From Tenebrio molitor (Eukaryota; Arthropoda; Insecta; Coleoptera; Tenebrionidae), in assembly GCF_963966145.1 (NCBI RefSeq), contig NC_091047.1, forward strand, positions 12,896,001 through 12,960,000: a DNA stretch of 64,000 nucleotides, in the 5' to 3' direction. A model generated the notes under the pieces. That model did no database searches. It was given only the letters and a program-made list of their open reading frames with translations, and had not been told where the DNA came from. The position numbers and the translations under genes were made by a program. Shown in pieces: positions 21,375 to 33,846 of this stretch (the stretch's first letter is position 1; every line of letters starts with the position of its first letter).

Positions 21375-24300
21375 TATATCCAAAAAAGTAGACAAACATA
21401 AATATTGAAAATCAATATTACAAATAAACAACAAAAAATTGTGCGACACGTTATTGTCATTAGTAATCTCATGTTCTTACTTTGAACAGAAACTTTCTTT
21501 AAATAAAAAAATATAACCTTTATAAATGACATTGCCAAAGATTTTAAGTAAAATTAGAATTTCTTCAGTTTTTAGATAATAGACTGCACATTAAGTCCAA
21601 CTTTATTGAGTCGATTTGAATCGAAAAAAACTTTTTAATTAATCCTTTTTTCTAGTGTTGCATTCATCTCTTGTCAAATAGTCAATCCCTTAATCTGTAA
21701 TTTATGATTGATTATTTGGCAATTTTTTCTAATTTTTACAACATTCAAATATGCAAAAGACCCAAAAAAGGGCAAACTCGAACATCAGGTGTATCTAGAC
21801 AGTGGAAAAAATATACTTATAGTCAAGATATTTAGAGTGCAACAAAATTTGTGGTCAAGGAAGACCGTGGTTTTTACTTTCTCCATTACAAAGACAGTAT
21901 GTTCTGACATTTTTAGGATAAATACCCTCACTTTTATCATTATTTTATTTATGTAAAGTATGATTAAAATAAATATGTACCATCATTTTTCACTAAGATA
22001 ACCAAGAAGACTCTCGGTGAATTGTGTTTTTTGCAAAAAAATCACATTTCTTCTTATTCACTGAGTAAGTGACGTTTGACATTTATGGTTTTGACAGTTG
22101 ATGAGTCTACACCTACAGTCCGGTCGCCATCAGTTGGCAAATTCCGGCGCATACCAAATGGAGCTTCGTGTCTAGTGGTCATACAGAAACACAAGAGCCA
22201 GTGGCGTAACATTTAAAAGACTTTAGTCACGTAACTCACATATAGAATTAATTAATGTTAAGAAATATTTATTAAACAAAACAAAACATCATAAAATAAT
22301 AAATGAAAATTAAATTAGTACAAAATGTTATTCAATATTACTATCATAACTGTCGATGTCAGATTCATCAGTCTTTTGAACAATTATTATTCTATGAATT
22401 TGCACCCGCCACTGACCGAGATATTTTCAAAAGAGGCGGCGCTCAAACTTTCTCCCTCCCGTACAACCCCACCAGTGCGCAACATTTGCCTTTGCCAACT
22501 AAGAGCGTCCGGACTGTACATGGGGTGTAATCAAAATACACGGAGATATTTTAAGCCGTAAACCACCAAAACATTTGCAGACGATTTGCATTGACTAAAA
22601 TTCAGCTCATTCCGTGCCTTTCAAAGTTTGGCTGAAAAATAAAATCTCTTAACAGAGTATCTAATGAACTATTTTTTACATTAATAATTTAACGACGATA
22701 CGACAAAATCTAAATAAACTTCTCCGCTTTATTTTAAAAAATTTACTGATAACTTTTTAAAAATGACCTACATTTCGTTGGATTCTAAAAAATGTCAGGC
22801 ATACTTTACAATCTCACATTCACTGTGATAACTCACATTTAAGAATAATTCCTATGAAGTAAAGCGGCGAGAATTGCACCATAAATAAAGATTTTGCAGG
22901 AAAAACAAATTTGTTATAAGACACACCCCGATTTAATAATTTCTGTCTGCTGAAAAATGCGAAAATAAATTAACTACATGGCAGAGAAACATGATAATTC
23001 AAGAGAAGAAAATTTACCAACACAACTAAAAGTCACGTAAAATAGAAATATTGAGGTACGAGTACATTACACTGAAAGTAAAATTGTTTAAAAATACCGC
23101 AAAAAGTTGTGCTTTTATTACAATAAAGAAAATATTTTGTTGAGCTTGACGCAATTGCTGAATTATTCTTTGGATCGTTTCGTGGACGGTAATTATCGTG
23201 ATTAATTAAATTTTCCAAGTTTTGCATTTAATTTATTTTATCTGATTGAATTTCCTCTTGCTAGATCGGTCATTCAAAGTGTGGCTTCACTTTGCCTTTA
23301 ATCACGTGAGAGTTACGAGCTATCTGCCGAATTCTAATATCGAAAGTTGCTGAAAAGCAAAAGCTTCAGATCGCACTTGAAAGTTTTTAATTAAAGTATT
23401 AGAGAGCAGAAGGCCGAGTCAGCCTCTGTTTATGTATGACGGTGGTGTTCAGGTGAAAGAATTCGTTTTATGGCACAATTAAATAAATAATGAAAACTGT
23501 CAAGGAAAATAAGAGCTTAACCGTAGCAATTTACATAGTCGTATAAATATAATTTTTGGACACAATGGAAAAGTTCAGCGTTTTACGAGATAACCATCTC
23601 TTGACGTGCTTCATTTAAATATACGGCTCTATTTCAGGCCTCATCCAAAACAATAAAACGGTCGTTTCCTCAACCTTGTTGGGTTTTCTCTGTAAACAAT
23701 GCATTTCAGTGAAACACGCTCCGTTTAAGTGAAACTGCATTGTTCCTTGCGCCCTGCCTGATTTGCCCCGTCTGAAATGAAAACTAGCTGAAAGGGGAAA
23801 TTTTTCAGGCGTTCCGAAACACCTCCACTCGATTAATAAACGTAGGGTTCCCGCGCAAACCTCAACCCGGCCCAATCAATATACCCATATTCATATTGTC
23901 ACAACCGATATAACAGGATGTAAATGGTTGCGGATGTAGACCATCATTTCCATTTAAATGGAGTCTCGTAGCTACGGTTATTGCGGTGGTTCTTTCTTCT
24001 TCTTTTGCAGCCACATTTCAAGTTCCGACACCGGCACAATTCTACAGTTGACAAATAGTCCGGGGAATCAGATATGCAGATTCCCTCCAATTCTTAAGAA
24101 ATAAAGCTTTCGTTGTAGCTTTCAGGATTGTGGGAATTTTACTTAGGACATAATTGACTTGGTCCTCTCTGGTTTGTTTCCTGTTTTATTAACTCGACTC
24201 GGTGACAACGGAATGCTGCCGTTCACAACAAGACCAAAACGACCAAAAGTCCCGTTAAACCGTCTTTATTACATTTTAAGTTCACTTTAAGAAAATATTT

Positions 24301-25735
24301 TTCCCTAGATCTGGCTACACTCGATTGTTTGATGTCAAGATAACTCACGACTTGGTGAGCATAATTAACTTGTCATGTAACTTCATCAAGCAGAATTTCC
24401 TTCTTACAACGTAATTCAATAACTCGTCTGTATTATCCTAGCTTGGAACGATTATACCAGTCAGGTACGGGAAGATGCTGCAACAATTATTACTTCTGAT
24501 GTATAATATTCTCAGCCGAGACAAATTGTAGAAATTACTTGGAGGAATGAAACATAAACTTAAGCTATTATACAGAGTAGTCCCATAGAGAAGAGCACTT
24601 CTCGCACACAAACTCTTATTTACTGCGTCTACTTTTTTCAAACTTTCAAAACAAACGTGATAATTTAAGATAAATTGAATGCGATACAGTCGCTGAAAAT
24701 TTAAGTGAAATGCACGTATTTCCGTAAGAATTTATCATCCAATGTTTTTATTATTTAAATCAATTTGTAATATAACAACAACTGAAACCAATTATGGTAG
24801 ATGGAAACGTACTACCTTACATCTCTTTTCAGGCGAAATACGAAAAAAGGAAAAGAACAATTGTTCCTTATTTTAGGTATATGAGAGAGACGAAGAGTGT
24901 ATTTACAAAAAGCTACCCATATCCACTTTAAGATGGATGTTCTCTGATTTAAAATGAAGATCCCCTTAGGCAAAATTCATTACATATTTGAAAAGAAATT
25001 AAATAACATGAAAGCCGTAATATCTTACTAATCATCACTTGTCTAAAGCATAAGTAAAAACTTTTACTAGCATTTAAACAATTTCTAATGTATATGTTTG
25101 CATTAAACAACTTCAAAATTTTTAGAGCTGAGTCATTCAAGAACTAGGAAATAAAATATAACTTAGAAACAAAACACTAGGGCAACTCCAACAATTTTAT
25201 TTGTTAATAAATACCTAGCACATTGATGCATTTGGTGTAACGGTGCAGAAGTGTCACGATCCCATTAAAAAAAATTTCTCTTACCTACTTACGTGTTCAT
25301 GATCCGGAAAATAGGTCCCAAGAAGACAAACACTTAATTTTGAATCCAGGGTAACTACTTTAACGAAACCACCAAAATGTGATTCTTATTAGTCAAAACG
25401 TTGTCCTCAGGGAACAGCATATCTCGTCCCAGTTGAAAAATAATTGAGCTAATTTCTCCCTTTTCTCCTTAAAGGTATTTTCTCCGAAAATTAATGCAGC
25501 GTAATCCTTTGCACCCTGTCTAACAACCAGTGAAAACGAAATAAAACCACGCATCAATATCTCAAGAAACCATAACTTCACATGTAGAGAAGGCTTAACT
25601 GATATTGGAAAATTAAAAAATCAGGTTATATTATCATTTTATCTGTGGTTGGCAGTTATGTCAATTTGCTGCAAATTGACTATAACTGTCTTCATTTTTT
25701 GTCTCAAAGCTCCCAAAGTATTATTTTCAACTGAT
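21375..25735. other. Intergenic DNA without recognisable genes
   Basis: Scattered 60-86 codon frames occur (for example 22303-22561 on the plus strand and 23615-23875 on the minus strand). None has recognisable domains, splice support or unusual composition. The 23.6-24.2 kb part is somewhat richer in GC. Confidence 0.45.
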
Positions 25736-26060
25736 CAGGGGGTCAATTCTTGACCGTTCGTAACTTTGCGAACATTCGCAAAATTGCGAATTTTTCGTAA
25801 ATCTAATTCTTGACCATTCGTTTTGTTACGAATTCGCAAAATACTATTCGTTTTTTTGCGAGCGGAATTATAAGTGGTGTAAAATTACGATTACGAAAAA
25901 ATATCAATATTTAAGTGAAAATTGGTCAAAATGGATAATTTAATTAATGTTTTGGCAATCCGAAATTTGGAAAATGCCGAATTACGAAATGGTGATATTA
26001 ACGCGAGACATCCAGAAGATCCTTTTGTTCAACTGAATGAAATATGTGTCGTCTCTCTTA

Positions 26061-26373
26061 CAGCCCTTTCACAATGACGTTAACGTTACGTCGATGTTAA
26101 AACGTTAAGGTTAACGTTAGATCTAATTACATACATGTATTTTTGTATTTTTTAAAAATTATTTCAGTTGACTAATGTTAGAATGTAACGTTAAGAATCC
26201 GGAACATTTCTGGGTCTAACGTTAACGCTAACAATATCATGCAACATTAATTTTCATCATAACGCCATTGTGAAAGATCTACACTGAAATACATGTAACT
26301 TTGAATTTCTAGATCTAACGTTAACATTAACGTTTTAACATCGACGTAACGTTAACGCCATTGTGAATGGGCC
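26061..26373. mobile_element. MITE with TTA target duplication
   Basis: Inverted arms of about 60 bp share the TTAACGTTACGTCGATGTTA block and lie between TTA at 26058-26060 and TTA at 26374-26376. A 3-bp TTA/TAA duplication is typical of PIF/Harbinger. Its outer ends are CAGCCCTTTCACAATG and GGCCCATTCACAATG. Confidence 0.8.
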
Positions 26374-26377
26374 TTAA

Positions 26378-26541
26378 GGCCCGGTTGTATAAAGCGATGT
26401 CAAGTCGTTGTTAAAGTTAACATAATGTCAAACGATCTGATTGGAGAATATTTAACATTTTATTTGAATCAGCCAATCAAATGGGGGGATTTCTGACTTG
26501 ACGCATGACACGATGTTAACTAAGCTTTATACAACCGGGCC
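26378..26541. mobile_element. Harbinger-type MITE, TAA target duplication
   Basis: The ends are GGCCCGGTTGTATAAAGC and its exact complement. The flanks are TAA at 26375-26377 and 26542-26544. It abuts the previous MITE, sharing the four bases TTAA. The GGCCCGGTT end resembles the end of the large Harbinger element at 38846. Confidence 0.85.
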
Positions 26542-27400
26542 TAAGCATTTATGCGATTATTTAATAAATGATTTAGAACTTTACTTAAGTTCACCGAAAA
26601 GGGCAACTAATTTTGATTTAAGGTCGAAGGTTAGTCTGAAATTATTCTCAGTGAATAATAATTGATATCCTTTCATAAATATTTTTTCTAAAGTGTTGAC
26701 AGCTGTAGGTACGATTTTTCGCTGGTGGGGTTAACCAGAATGATGTTATTTTAAATAAATATATAAATATCTCCCAAGCATCAATGTCTCGTTCAATGAA
26801 CGAGGTAGTTGAAGCTTTAAACAATCCAACGCTATTAAATGAATGGGTTGCGTTCTCAAATAGTCTTCAAGAATTAAATAAAATTAGATAAGCGTAGGGG
26901 AAAACCGTTTTCTTAGATTTGTGCAAGGAATGTACTAAAATTGTTTTAGTTTCTTTTTTTCAAAAAGATTCAGAAGAAGTGATTTTTTTTAAACACTCCA
27001 CCAACGCCAGCATTTGCCTTTGCTTTTTAGTTACATTCGTTCCCCGTGTCTTTTTATTACTGTTCATTTTAATCAAAAATTAGGATAAGCACAAAACATG
27101 GACAATAGTGACAGCTTTTTAATTTGTATATGACAGTTAGACAACTTCGATTTGTGGTATTTGCAGTGTTGCCATATAAACTGTACTCTTTTTTACGAAT
27201 GCCTAAAAATGGGTTACGAAGACTCGTCAAGAATAAGCTTTCTTTCCACCATTCGCAATTTATTCTTCGCAAAAATGCGAATTCGCAAATAAACGATCAT
27301 AGTCAAGAATTGACCCCCTGTTTTTTTTTCAAAAATTATGATCTAGTTTTTACACTGCGTTGGAATGCGCAGTAGTGTAAATTTTTTGGTGACGAAGACA

Positions 27401-27935
27401 AATAGCTATTTATGTAATAAGTACATAATATAGGTCTTTGTGGACGAGCCCTATAGTTTATGGCAGAGCTCGCTTTGCGAGCGAGGCTAATAAATAGGGC
27501 AAGTTCACAAAGCCTAATTATGTACGAATTACATACAAAGCTTTATGTTCGATTGTTTCTTTTAGATACAAAATTAATAGATTCTAAAAATTACGATAAT
27601 TTCCAAGTGTTCTGTTTTTGTTTGTGTGGTTACGAAATTATTTATTGCTATTTATTTGAAAACGAACAGTGTTTGTGTTTGAAATACGAACTGAAATCAT
27701 CTTTATTTCTGGTTGTAATAATGAGCAAAGTAAGTGAAATTGCGGCAAAAGCTAAAGAATCTTGACTGCAAAATTTTCTATTAATTCTATTCATTCCAGA
27801 TTTAAATAAAATTAGGAAAATTTTGACGTTTATTTTGAAGTAATACCCAAAATTGACAAGCGGCCGTTTTACTATCTTTATGGACTAGTCCATAAACAGA
27901 TAATTTGTGGACAATAAACGATATCATAAATCATG
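27401..27935 (+). mobile_element. Stem-loop module with tyrosine-recombinase-like start, copy 1
   Basis: The module opens with AATAGCTATTTATG (27401-27414), identical to the start of the elements at 42615 and 48678. A stem-loop of about 120 bp (27412-27534) follows, with arms from ATGTAATAAGTACATAATA to TTATGTACGAATTACAT and tip GAGCTCGCTTTGCGAGCGAG. After 186 bp the ATG at 27721 opens MSKVSEIAAKAKES and then a TGA. By its style this is the first residues of a Crypton-like tyrosine recombinase. AATAAA occurs downstream (27805). The right boundary is uncertain. Confidence 0.45.
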
Positions 27936-28192
27936 AATTATAATACAATCGAACATAAAAATTTTTAATGTTGAGCCCCTTATCGTTTGTAAAAAAGAAC
28001 TTTGTGGTATTTTCATCACAATCCTACCAAGGGTAGAGGATCAATCGGAATACGTGACACTTGCTTTGCAGTAAAAGAAACTTTAGAAAAAGAAAAAAGA
28101 AATTTTATTAAACAGCCACCCCTTATTCACATTCATCGTGAATAGACTATATTCACACACTAACGTTCTAACTGACACTGGGGTCTATTCTG

Positions 28193-28322
28193 GAATTTAC
28201 ATGTTAATTTTAACAGCCTCTAAACATTCGTAACAATGGCAATGACCAATCAGAGAAATGTATTTAATATTTTAACAGGTTGTTAAATTTAAACAAGCTG
28301 TTAAAAAAATACAGAATAGATC
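28193..28322. mobile_element. Short MITE, TIR GGGRTCTATTCTG
   Basis: The left end GGGTCTATTCTGGAATTTAC and the inverted right end (GGGATCTATTCTGTATTTTT) bound about 130 bp. Inner arms share TTAACAGCC/GGTTGTTAA-like sequence. Non-coding. Confidence 0.55.
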
Positions 28323-28629
28323 CCACTGACAACTTATTTTTATGAGTTCGGAAACATCAATTTGACAATTTATAGCAGCCAAACTACATAAAACCATTTC
28401 ATTATTTATTTACTTTAAATGGCTAACGTTTACATTTGGTGATTCCGTGATTTAGTACGAATTTTTTTTTAAATGCCTGCATTTTCGAATAGTAAATACA
28501 CGGACATTGTGTTAGCTTAGGTATGGTTAAGCTTCCGGGATCGCTGTTCGAAACCAGAGAATTTACATGTTAACATTTTTGAAATCGTCCCACCCCCGAT
28601 GTGCGTACATTTATGCATGTTGCATCACG

Positions 28630-28735
28630 GGTTCTCTAAAAGTGCATTATTCCACGAGCGTGGTAGACTACGTCCTGAGGCTATTTTGGAGAGTGCGGAG
28701 GTTCGAGCAGGGACCGACTATTACTGAAATATAGA
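28630..28735 (+). other. Possible tRNA-derived SINE remnant
   Basis: GAGCGTGGTAGACTACG could be a weak polymerase III A box, and GAGGTTCGAGCAGG about 45 bp later resembles a B box (GGTTCGANNCC). No tRNA cloverleaf closes around them and no A-rich tail is visible, so this is only a suggestion. Confidence 0.2.
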
Positions 28736-28889
28736 TTATAACGAACTACGATTTGCAGAATATTAAAAGGACGACAATTGTATTCGTATCATATTCGAAA
28801 AGTCCAGTTTTCGCAACACAAATCGAAAACATCGATTTTGTGAATACAATCTTACAAAAATAAACAAACAGAATGTTTTTTTATCAGTT

Positions 28890-29448
28890 GTGTTGACAAC
28901 TGATGAGGTTGAATTTACCAGAAAAGGGATTTTCAAATAACACATATCTGGCCAGACGAAAATCCTCCCGCTGTTAGGGAACGCAATTTTCAGCACCAAT
29001 TTTCGCTTAATGTTTGGGCCGGAATTACATATAAATGGACGACTTATTGGACATTATGCCAACACGGCCATATGGGGAAACGTATTTGAATATTTTAAAC
29101 AACGTGATTCGAAGATTTGCCTCTAGAAATTCGTGCAAACACGTATTGCTAGCATGATAGTGGCTAAACACGATTGGTACACCATGGATTCTGTAACGTG
29201 CCTGCTGGATCGCCAAACCTAACTACGAGTATGAGCGGTTTCTTTTTGTGAGATCACATGAAGGACTAGTACGAGTATGTTCGGCTCCAATTGATACAAC
29301 TGAAGTTTTACTAATAGAACAGGTGGAAAATGCTGCTACAACGATTCACAATAACAGAATGTTTCTTGAAAAAGTTGAAAAATCATTTCATCGCCATCGT
29401 CAGTGTTGTACTGACAATAACGCCGGTCACTTTAAACACTTATTGTAA
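28890..29448 (+). pseudogene. Mariner transposase relic, multiple frameshifts
   Basis: Across shifting plus-strand frames one reads TDEVEFTRKGIF (first catalytic region), RLMFGPELHINGRLIG (the usual NVWAGI region) and a damaged HDW-containing stretch. The normal mariner carboxy end follows at 29248-29448, finishing NNAGHFKHLL. At least four frameshifts and several stops are needed to connect them. No terminal repeats were identified. Confidence 0.55.
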
Positions 29449-30130
29449 TTAATTCTTATGATCTTCCTTCCATTCAGTTCAAAATGCGAAGCGGACGGTT
29501 TTAAAAGAAGTCTTTCTCTGACATTTTAAGAAGGATGCGCCGTCGTTACGACAGGGCAAGATGGTGGAGACCACTGGTAAAATGGTGTATTATTCATGAT
29601 TTTTAACTGATGAATCAAGTATTTTTTTTTATATTGTAACAATTAGGAGCGCGACAAATAACTGCTGAATTTAAAGTAACAATAAACAAGTGAAGATGCT
29701 TTTATGGAGTAGTTATCCATAAGCAGGTAACGAAATTAGTGGCAAATCTTTCAACAATTTAACTTGATAACTAAAGGGTTTAAGAAAAAAAGTATTTAAA
29801 CATGTTGTTGCTCTTGACCCATCTTATTATCAATAATGAACGTACTTATTTCTGGGACACGTTGTATCTGTAAACAACAGACAGTATTGTGTCGTTGAAC
29901 TGAGCGCTGAAGTTGTGATTGCTTGGTTTAGAACCGAGTAAAATGTAAGTAATTGAAAAATTCGCTGGAGGTGCACGAAACAATCAAAGGACAAAAGTAG
30001 AAACTTTATGAATGAAATATTAAACATTAGATTTGGCTTATTTAGAGAAAAAATTTAAAAAAAAATTACAATAATTTATTTGGAACATTTCTAACTTATT
30101 CTTTATAAATATTTGTATAAAAATAAATCA
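29449..30130. other. Intergenic DNA without recognisable features
   Basis: No supported coding frame; AT-rich. Confidence 0.5.
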
Positions 30131-30310
30131 TAAAGGGTGTTTTATTAAATTTGGCGTCGAAGTAGGCGTTGGAGAGTCGATTGAGATCGCACCACTCGTG
30201 TAAAAGTGTAAAATTTAAACAGCTGATCCGTGATCCGTAACCTGTATAGTGCGTTCACAATCGACACTTCAACGCCTACTTCGACGCCAAATTTAAAAAA
30301 ACACCTGTTA
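30131..30310. mobile_element. MITE, family with GTCGAAGTAGGCGTTG arms
   Basis: The ends TAAAGGGTGTTTTATTAAAT and TAACAGGTGTTTTTTTAAAT (from the right) are followed on both sides by TTGGCGTCGAAGTAGGCGTT. A diverged second copy lies at about 33663-33846, sharing GTAGGCGTTGAAGAGTCGATTG and GGATCAGCTGTTTAAA. Confidence 0.75.
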
Positions 30311-30320
30311 CATACGAGTA

Positions 30321-30591
30321 TTGGGTGATTCAAAATGATTGTGGCCAAGTATGGCAACTATGTACGAAAATTTATGTGGCAACTGTGTGGATGAGGTAGA
30401 GTTGTCATTTGTATGACATTTCATAGGCGTGCATTTGATTTTGATATCATTACACATTGATTTGACAGTTTTCAAAATTGCGTGACTATGAACTGTCAAA
30501 GAAATATCAACTCTACCCTACCCACACAGTTGCCACATGAATTTTCGTACATAGTTGCCATACTTGGCCACAATCATTTTGAATCACCCAA
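30321..30591. mobile_element. MITE, TIR TTGGGTGATTCAAAATGATT
   Basis: Inverted arms of about 60 bp begin TTGGGTGATTCAAAATGATT and continue GTGGCCAAGTATGGCAACTA. TA flanks both sides. Non-coding. Confidence 0.85.
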
Positions 30592-30776
30592 TACATACTA
30601 CTCAATGTAATCTTTATACGTACATACGAATAGTAACCGGCATTATTATGATAGGAAACAGGTTTTTTTTCGAAAACTGATAAAAAAAACTCATTCTTGA
30701 ATGCAAAAATAGCATTTCGCAATATAGAATCAAAAATAACTATTATTTTTAAATTTTCAACCTTTGTAAAACAATG

Positions 30777-30949
30777 CAAGGTAATTCACGAGTAATAATG
30801 AGCCCGACGAAATTGAAAATGCAACCCACAATACATTTGGAAGGTAAACATGGATATTTAACCACGTCCCTATCCAGGTTTACGTTCCAAATGTATTGTG
30901 GGTTACATTGTCAATTCCGTGGGCTCATTATTACTCGTGCATCACCTTG
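30777..30949. mobile_element. MITE related to the 31172 family
   Basis: The ends CAAGGTAATTCACGAGTAAT and CAAGGTGATGCACGAGTAAT (from the right) share the AATAATGAGCCC block with the MITE at 31172-31342, but the centre differs. It is followed directly by a TA and the CCGGGTGACTGACG start of another, one-ended repeat (30952 to about 31165). Confidence 0.75.
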
Positions 30950-31171
30950 TATACCGGGTGACTGACGAAAAACCTTTGATGCTGTATCTTGCTTATTTTT
31001 TATCCAATTTGAATAAATGACACATCAAATGAAACAATTTTCAAAACATTTCAATACCTACTATTTTTTTTCTTGCGTCCACTTTTTGACAGATTTACAT
31101 CAACTTATTTTTTTCAAATGGCACTGCACATTTTTTTTAATTCAATATTACAGAGATTTTTTTTCTGAATA

Positions 31172-31342
31172 CAGGGTGATTCACGAGGAATAATGAGCCC
31201 GGCGGAATAGCAAATGCAACCCACAATACATTGCAACAAAAAGCCGGACATCGAAGCGGTAAATGTCCGGGTTTTTCTCCTGATGAATTGCGGGTTGCAT
31301 TTTCTATTCCGCCGGGCTCATTATTCCTCGTGAATCACCCTG
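31172..31342. mobile_element. MITE, TIR CAGGGTGATTCACGAGGAAT
   Basis: Nearly perfect palindromic ends (CAGGGTGATTCACGAGGAAT then AATGAGCCC) are flanked by TA, with an inner hairpin AAGCCGGACAT/ATGTCCGGGTT. The right two-thirds recurs almost unchanged at 16518-16635. Confidence 0.85.
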
Positions 31343-31358
31343 TATAAAAATGAAAAAT

Positions 31359-31869
31359 ACTATACCCATACATTAAACAAAATTCAAGAGATTAAGGAGT
31401 TAATATAAAACTTTTAAAAATCAAGTGACTAAAGTAAACAAGAGAAAAATTTATTCTAAATGCTCGAAATGACTAATGCCCGGTTTCTGAAACGACCCAA
31501 TAACTAAAAGTTCAGTTAAACCAAGCATTGCTACAGAAACGCTAAAAAGTAACCAATCACATTTTACGATTTTTATACAGGGTCATTATAAATCATTGTC
31601 CCATCATAGTTGGTGTTGAAAACCCACACAAATTTTGGATGTGCCGCCAGCCTCGCAACGTTAGACAAACTAATAGACAGATTTCCACTACCGCCAGTAG
31701 CCCCACTTATCGGGGATACTAGTCTCACTCATGTTATGAGGCTTGCGGCACATTCAACTACGTCACCAACGCCTACTGCGATGGGACAATCTTTTATATT
31801 GACCCTGTATTTACCGGAGAGTTAACTACTCGTAACTGGCCCAATAAAATTGTTTCCAGAAACCGGAGC
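31359..31869 (+). repeat. Dispersed repeat, copy 2, with nested MITE
   Basis: Matches 19852-20298 through 31807. Here the outer element is complete. GCCCGGTTTCTGAAACGACC starts at 31478 and its inverted partner (GCTCCGGTTTCTGGAAACAA) ends at 31869. The nested MITE, 31578-31807, has CAGGGTCATTATAAATCATT ends and TA flanks. The outer ends resemble GGCCCGGTT Harbinger-type MITEs. Confidence 0.7.
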
Positions 31870-32059
31870 TCTGGATATTTGTCAGTCACGCCATTTGTCA
31901 AAACAGTTTAATAATAAAGAAAGAAAATTTCCAAAGACGGTTTAGTGTGGTATTTTTGGAGATAGATTGGACATGTGGGTCCTTTTTTATTAATCAGACA
32001 AAATATCATGCTCTGTTATCAAAGGGAATATATATAAGCAACTTTCTGGATGCAATGCC

Positions 32060-32422
32060 ATGCCATTAGCAGTGTCGAACAGAGTCGTGTTTCATCAAGA
32101 CAGCGCCACACCACATAATACACGCATTAATGTTGCATTTTTAAATAATCATTTTGGTGATCGATGGATGGGTACTTACGGACCTATTCGATGGTCTCCT
32201 AGATCCCCAGATTTGAATCCATTGGATTTCTTTCTATGGGGTTACATTCGAAACAATGTTTATTTGGCTCCACGTAATTCTTCTCACCCGAGAAAAGTTA
32301 AGCAGAAGGATGTACAAGTCTGTCAGGAAATACCCCCAAATTTTTTACTGAATGCAACGATGAGCGTTTCTGGAAGGTATCGACAGTGTTTGGAACAGCA
32401 TGGAGACAATTTGGTTATTTGA
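32060..32422 (+). pseudogene. Mariner transposase C-terminal fragment
   Basis: Open plus-strand frame of 120 codons without its amino-terminal half. It reads VVFHQDSATPHNTRINVAFL (second catalytic Asp), then RWSPRSPDLNPLDFFLWGYI (third catalytic Asp), and ends ECLEQHGDNLVI-like. The spacing between the second and third catalytic residues fits a DD34D mariner. The DNA-binding domains and the first Asp are missing upstream, and the region just before the resistantly similar part has in-frame stops. Confidence 0.75.
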
Positions 32423-32673
32423 TTTTTGGTTTTTCTTTTTTCCAATTAAAATAAATTTGTAGGTTTTTTTAATGTATCGATATTCAGAAGAAAATTCTCA
32501 ATATGAACGAATAGAAAAATATATACAGTGTAATTTGAAAAAAAAAGTTGACTATCATATCGTCTGTCAAAAAATATACATATATCGAAAAAAATATATC
32601 GAATTAGATAATGTTGAAGTATTTCGATTACAAATTAATTTGATCGCTCGATATAATATTATAAATATTAATA

Positions 32674-33006
32674 CAGGGTTAGTCACGAGAGACTTCCGAT
32701 GAAAATTTCGTTATATGCAACCGAAACTACAATTTCCAATGGTTTCTAGCTTCCTAAATTTATAAAAAGTAATACTTAAATCAACGATTGCTGGCCCTTA
32801 TTGTCTGTCATGTCAGTTTTCACATTTAAATTAACTTTTGCTCATAACCTCAATAAAGAGAAGATGTCATAATTAATTTTAGTCGCCAAGCTACTTGGAT
32901 TGCTAACTTATTTCGAATTAAACAAAATATCGAGTTCTAGGGGTTTCTTGTATTGTGGGTTGCATATAACGAAATTTTCATCGGAAGTCTCTCGTGAATA
33001 ACTCTG
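32674..33006. mobile_element. MITE, TIR CAGRGTTAKTCACGAGAGAC
   Basis: The left end CAGGGTTAGTCACGAGAGAC and the right end CAGAGTTATTCACGAGAGAC (complement) are each followed by TTCCGATGAAAATTTCGTTA. TA on both sides. Non-coding. Confidence 0.85.
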
Positions 33007-33662
33007 TATTTAATTAAACCTTTTTATCATCTTCTCAAAAAACTCACCATATAAATCATGCCTCTGTAAAAATGGAACTAAGGTTTTTGTTATTTTTTTA
33101 TGCTTAATTATTTCTGAATTTGAAGAAAAATGGTTAAGAATGTCTTTTGAAAGAAATTTGTATTTGTACCTACAGTAATTCCCTACAGTACAACCACATA
33201 CAACGTACAATGTGGAGCATTATTTTATTTTTATATTTTTAGATCTATATTTTACTTAGATTAAAATGGCTTTCATTATCCACAATGGAATTTTTACATT
33301 TAAAATGCACCTGAATATAATAATAATAATTGGAGTTTAAGAAAATTTTGCTTCCATAATATAATATGGCAGTTTCTAGTGTTTACTTTTCATTCTTTAG
33401 TGTTTGCAAAGATATTGTTGGATACATCACAATAAACCTAATACACATGTTGCTATATTCTCGCTAATTCAATCTCTACGTAAAATTAATACTTACTTTG
33501 CATCCATTTTCTAGTATTTGCACTTAAAAATGTCATCTACAATATTTTTGAACATCTCGTTCTTCGTAAAATACTAAATAAAAAACACAAATTGATGAAT
33601 TCCTAGTCAGGTAATTTGTGATTTTGCCGATTTTGGTTAAAACATACCTACAGTGCATTGTA
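33007..33662. other. Intergenic DNA without recognisable features
   Basis: No supported gene or repeat structure was seen; AT-rich. Confidence 0.5.
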
Positions 33663-33846
33663 TCGGGCGTTCATTTAAATTTCCGGTCTAAGTAGGCGTT
33701 GAAGAGTCGATTGTGCACGCACTACAAGTTACGCATCACGGATCAGCTGTTTAAATCTTACCGTTGTTTGTGTTTTAGTTTTTACACGAATTCACAATCA
33801 CTCTTCAACGCCAACTTTGACAACAAATTTAAATATACATCCGATA
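33663..33846. mobile_element. MITE, diverged copy of the 30131 family
   Basis: The ends ATCGGGCGTTCATTTAAATT and ATCGGATGTATATTTAAATT (from the right) are followed by the GTAGGCGTTGAAGAGTCGAT core shared with 30131-30310. The two arms have diverged more than in that copy. Confidence 0.6.

Larger units (their letters stand above)
25931..26890 (+). pseudogene. Harbinger transposase N-terminal pieces, interrupted
   Basis: From the ATG at 25931 the plus strand reads MDNLINVLAIRNLENAELRN and on to DPFVQLNE. After the two MITEs it resumes at about 26543 as KHLCDYLINDLELYLSSPKR then ATNFDLRSK. Near 26790 it gives SMSRSMNEVVEALNNP and LLNEWVAFSNSLQELNKIR before a stop. This order fits the helix-turn-helix half of HARBI1-like transposases. 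No DDE catalytic part follows, so it is inactive. Confidence 0.55.
25736..27320 (+). mobile_element. PIF/Harbinger relic with two nested MITEs
   Basis: The ends are inverted (CAGGGGGTCAATTCTTGACC on the left, CAGGGGGTCAATTCTTGACT from the right), followed on both sides by repeats of TTCGCAAA/TTTGCGAA type. The interior holds scattered plus-strand pieces of a Harbinger transposase amino-terminal half. The catalytic domain is missing. Confidence 0.65.

Noticed and set aside
28540..28560. GTTCGAAACC as a tRNA B box
   Set aside because: No matching A box at proper distance and no acceptor stem; not a tRNA gene.
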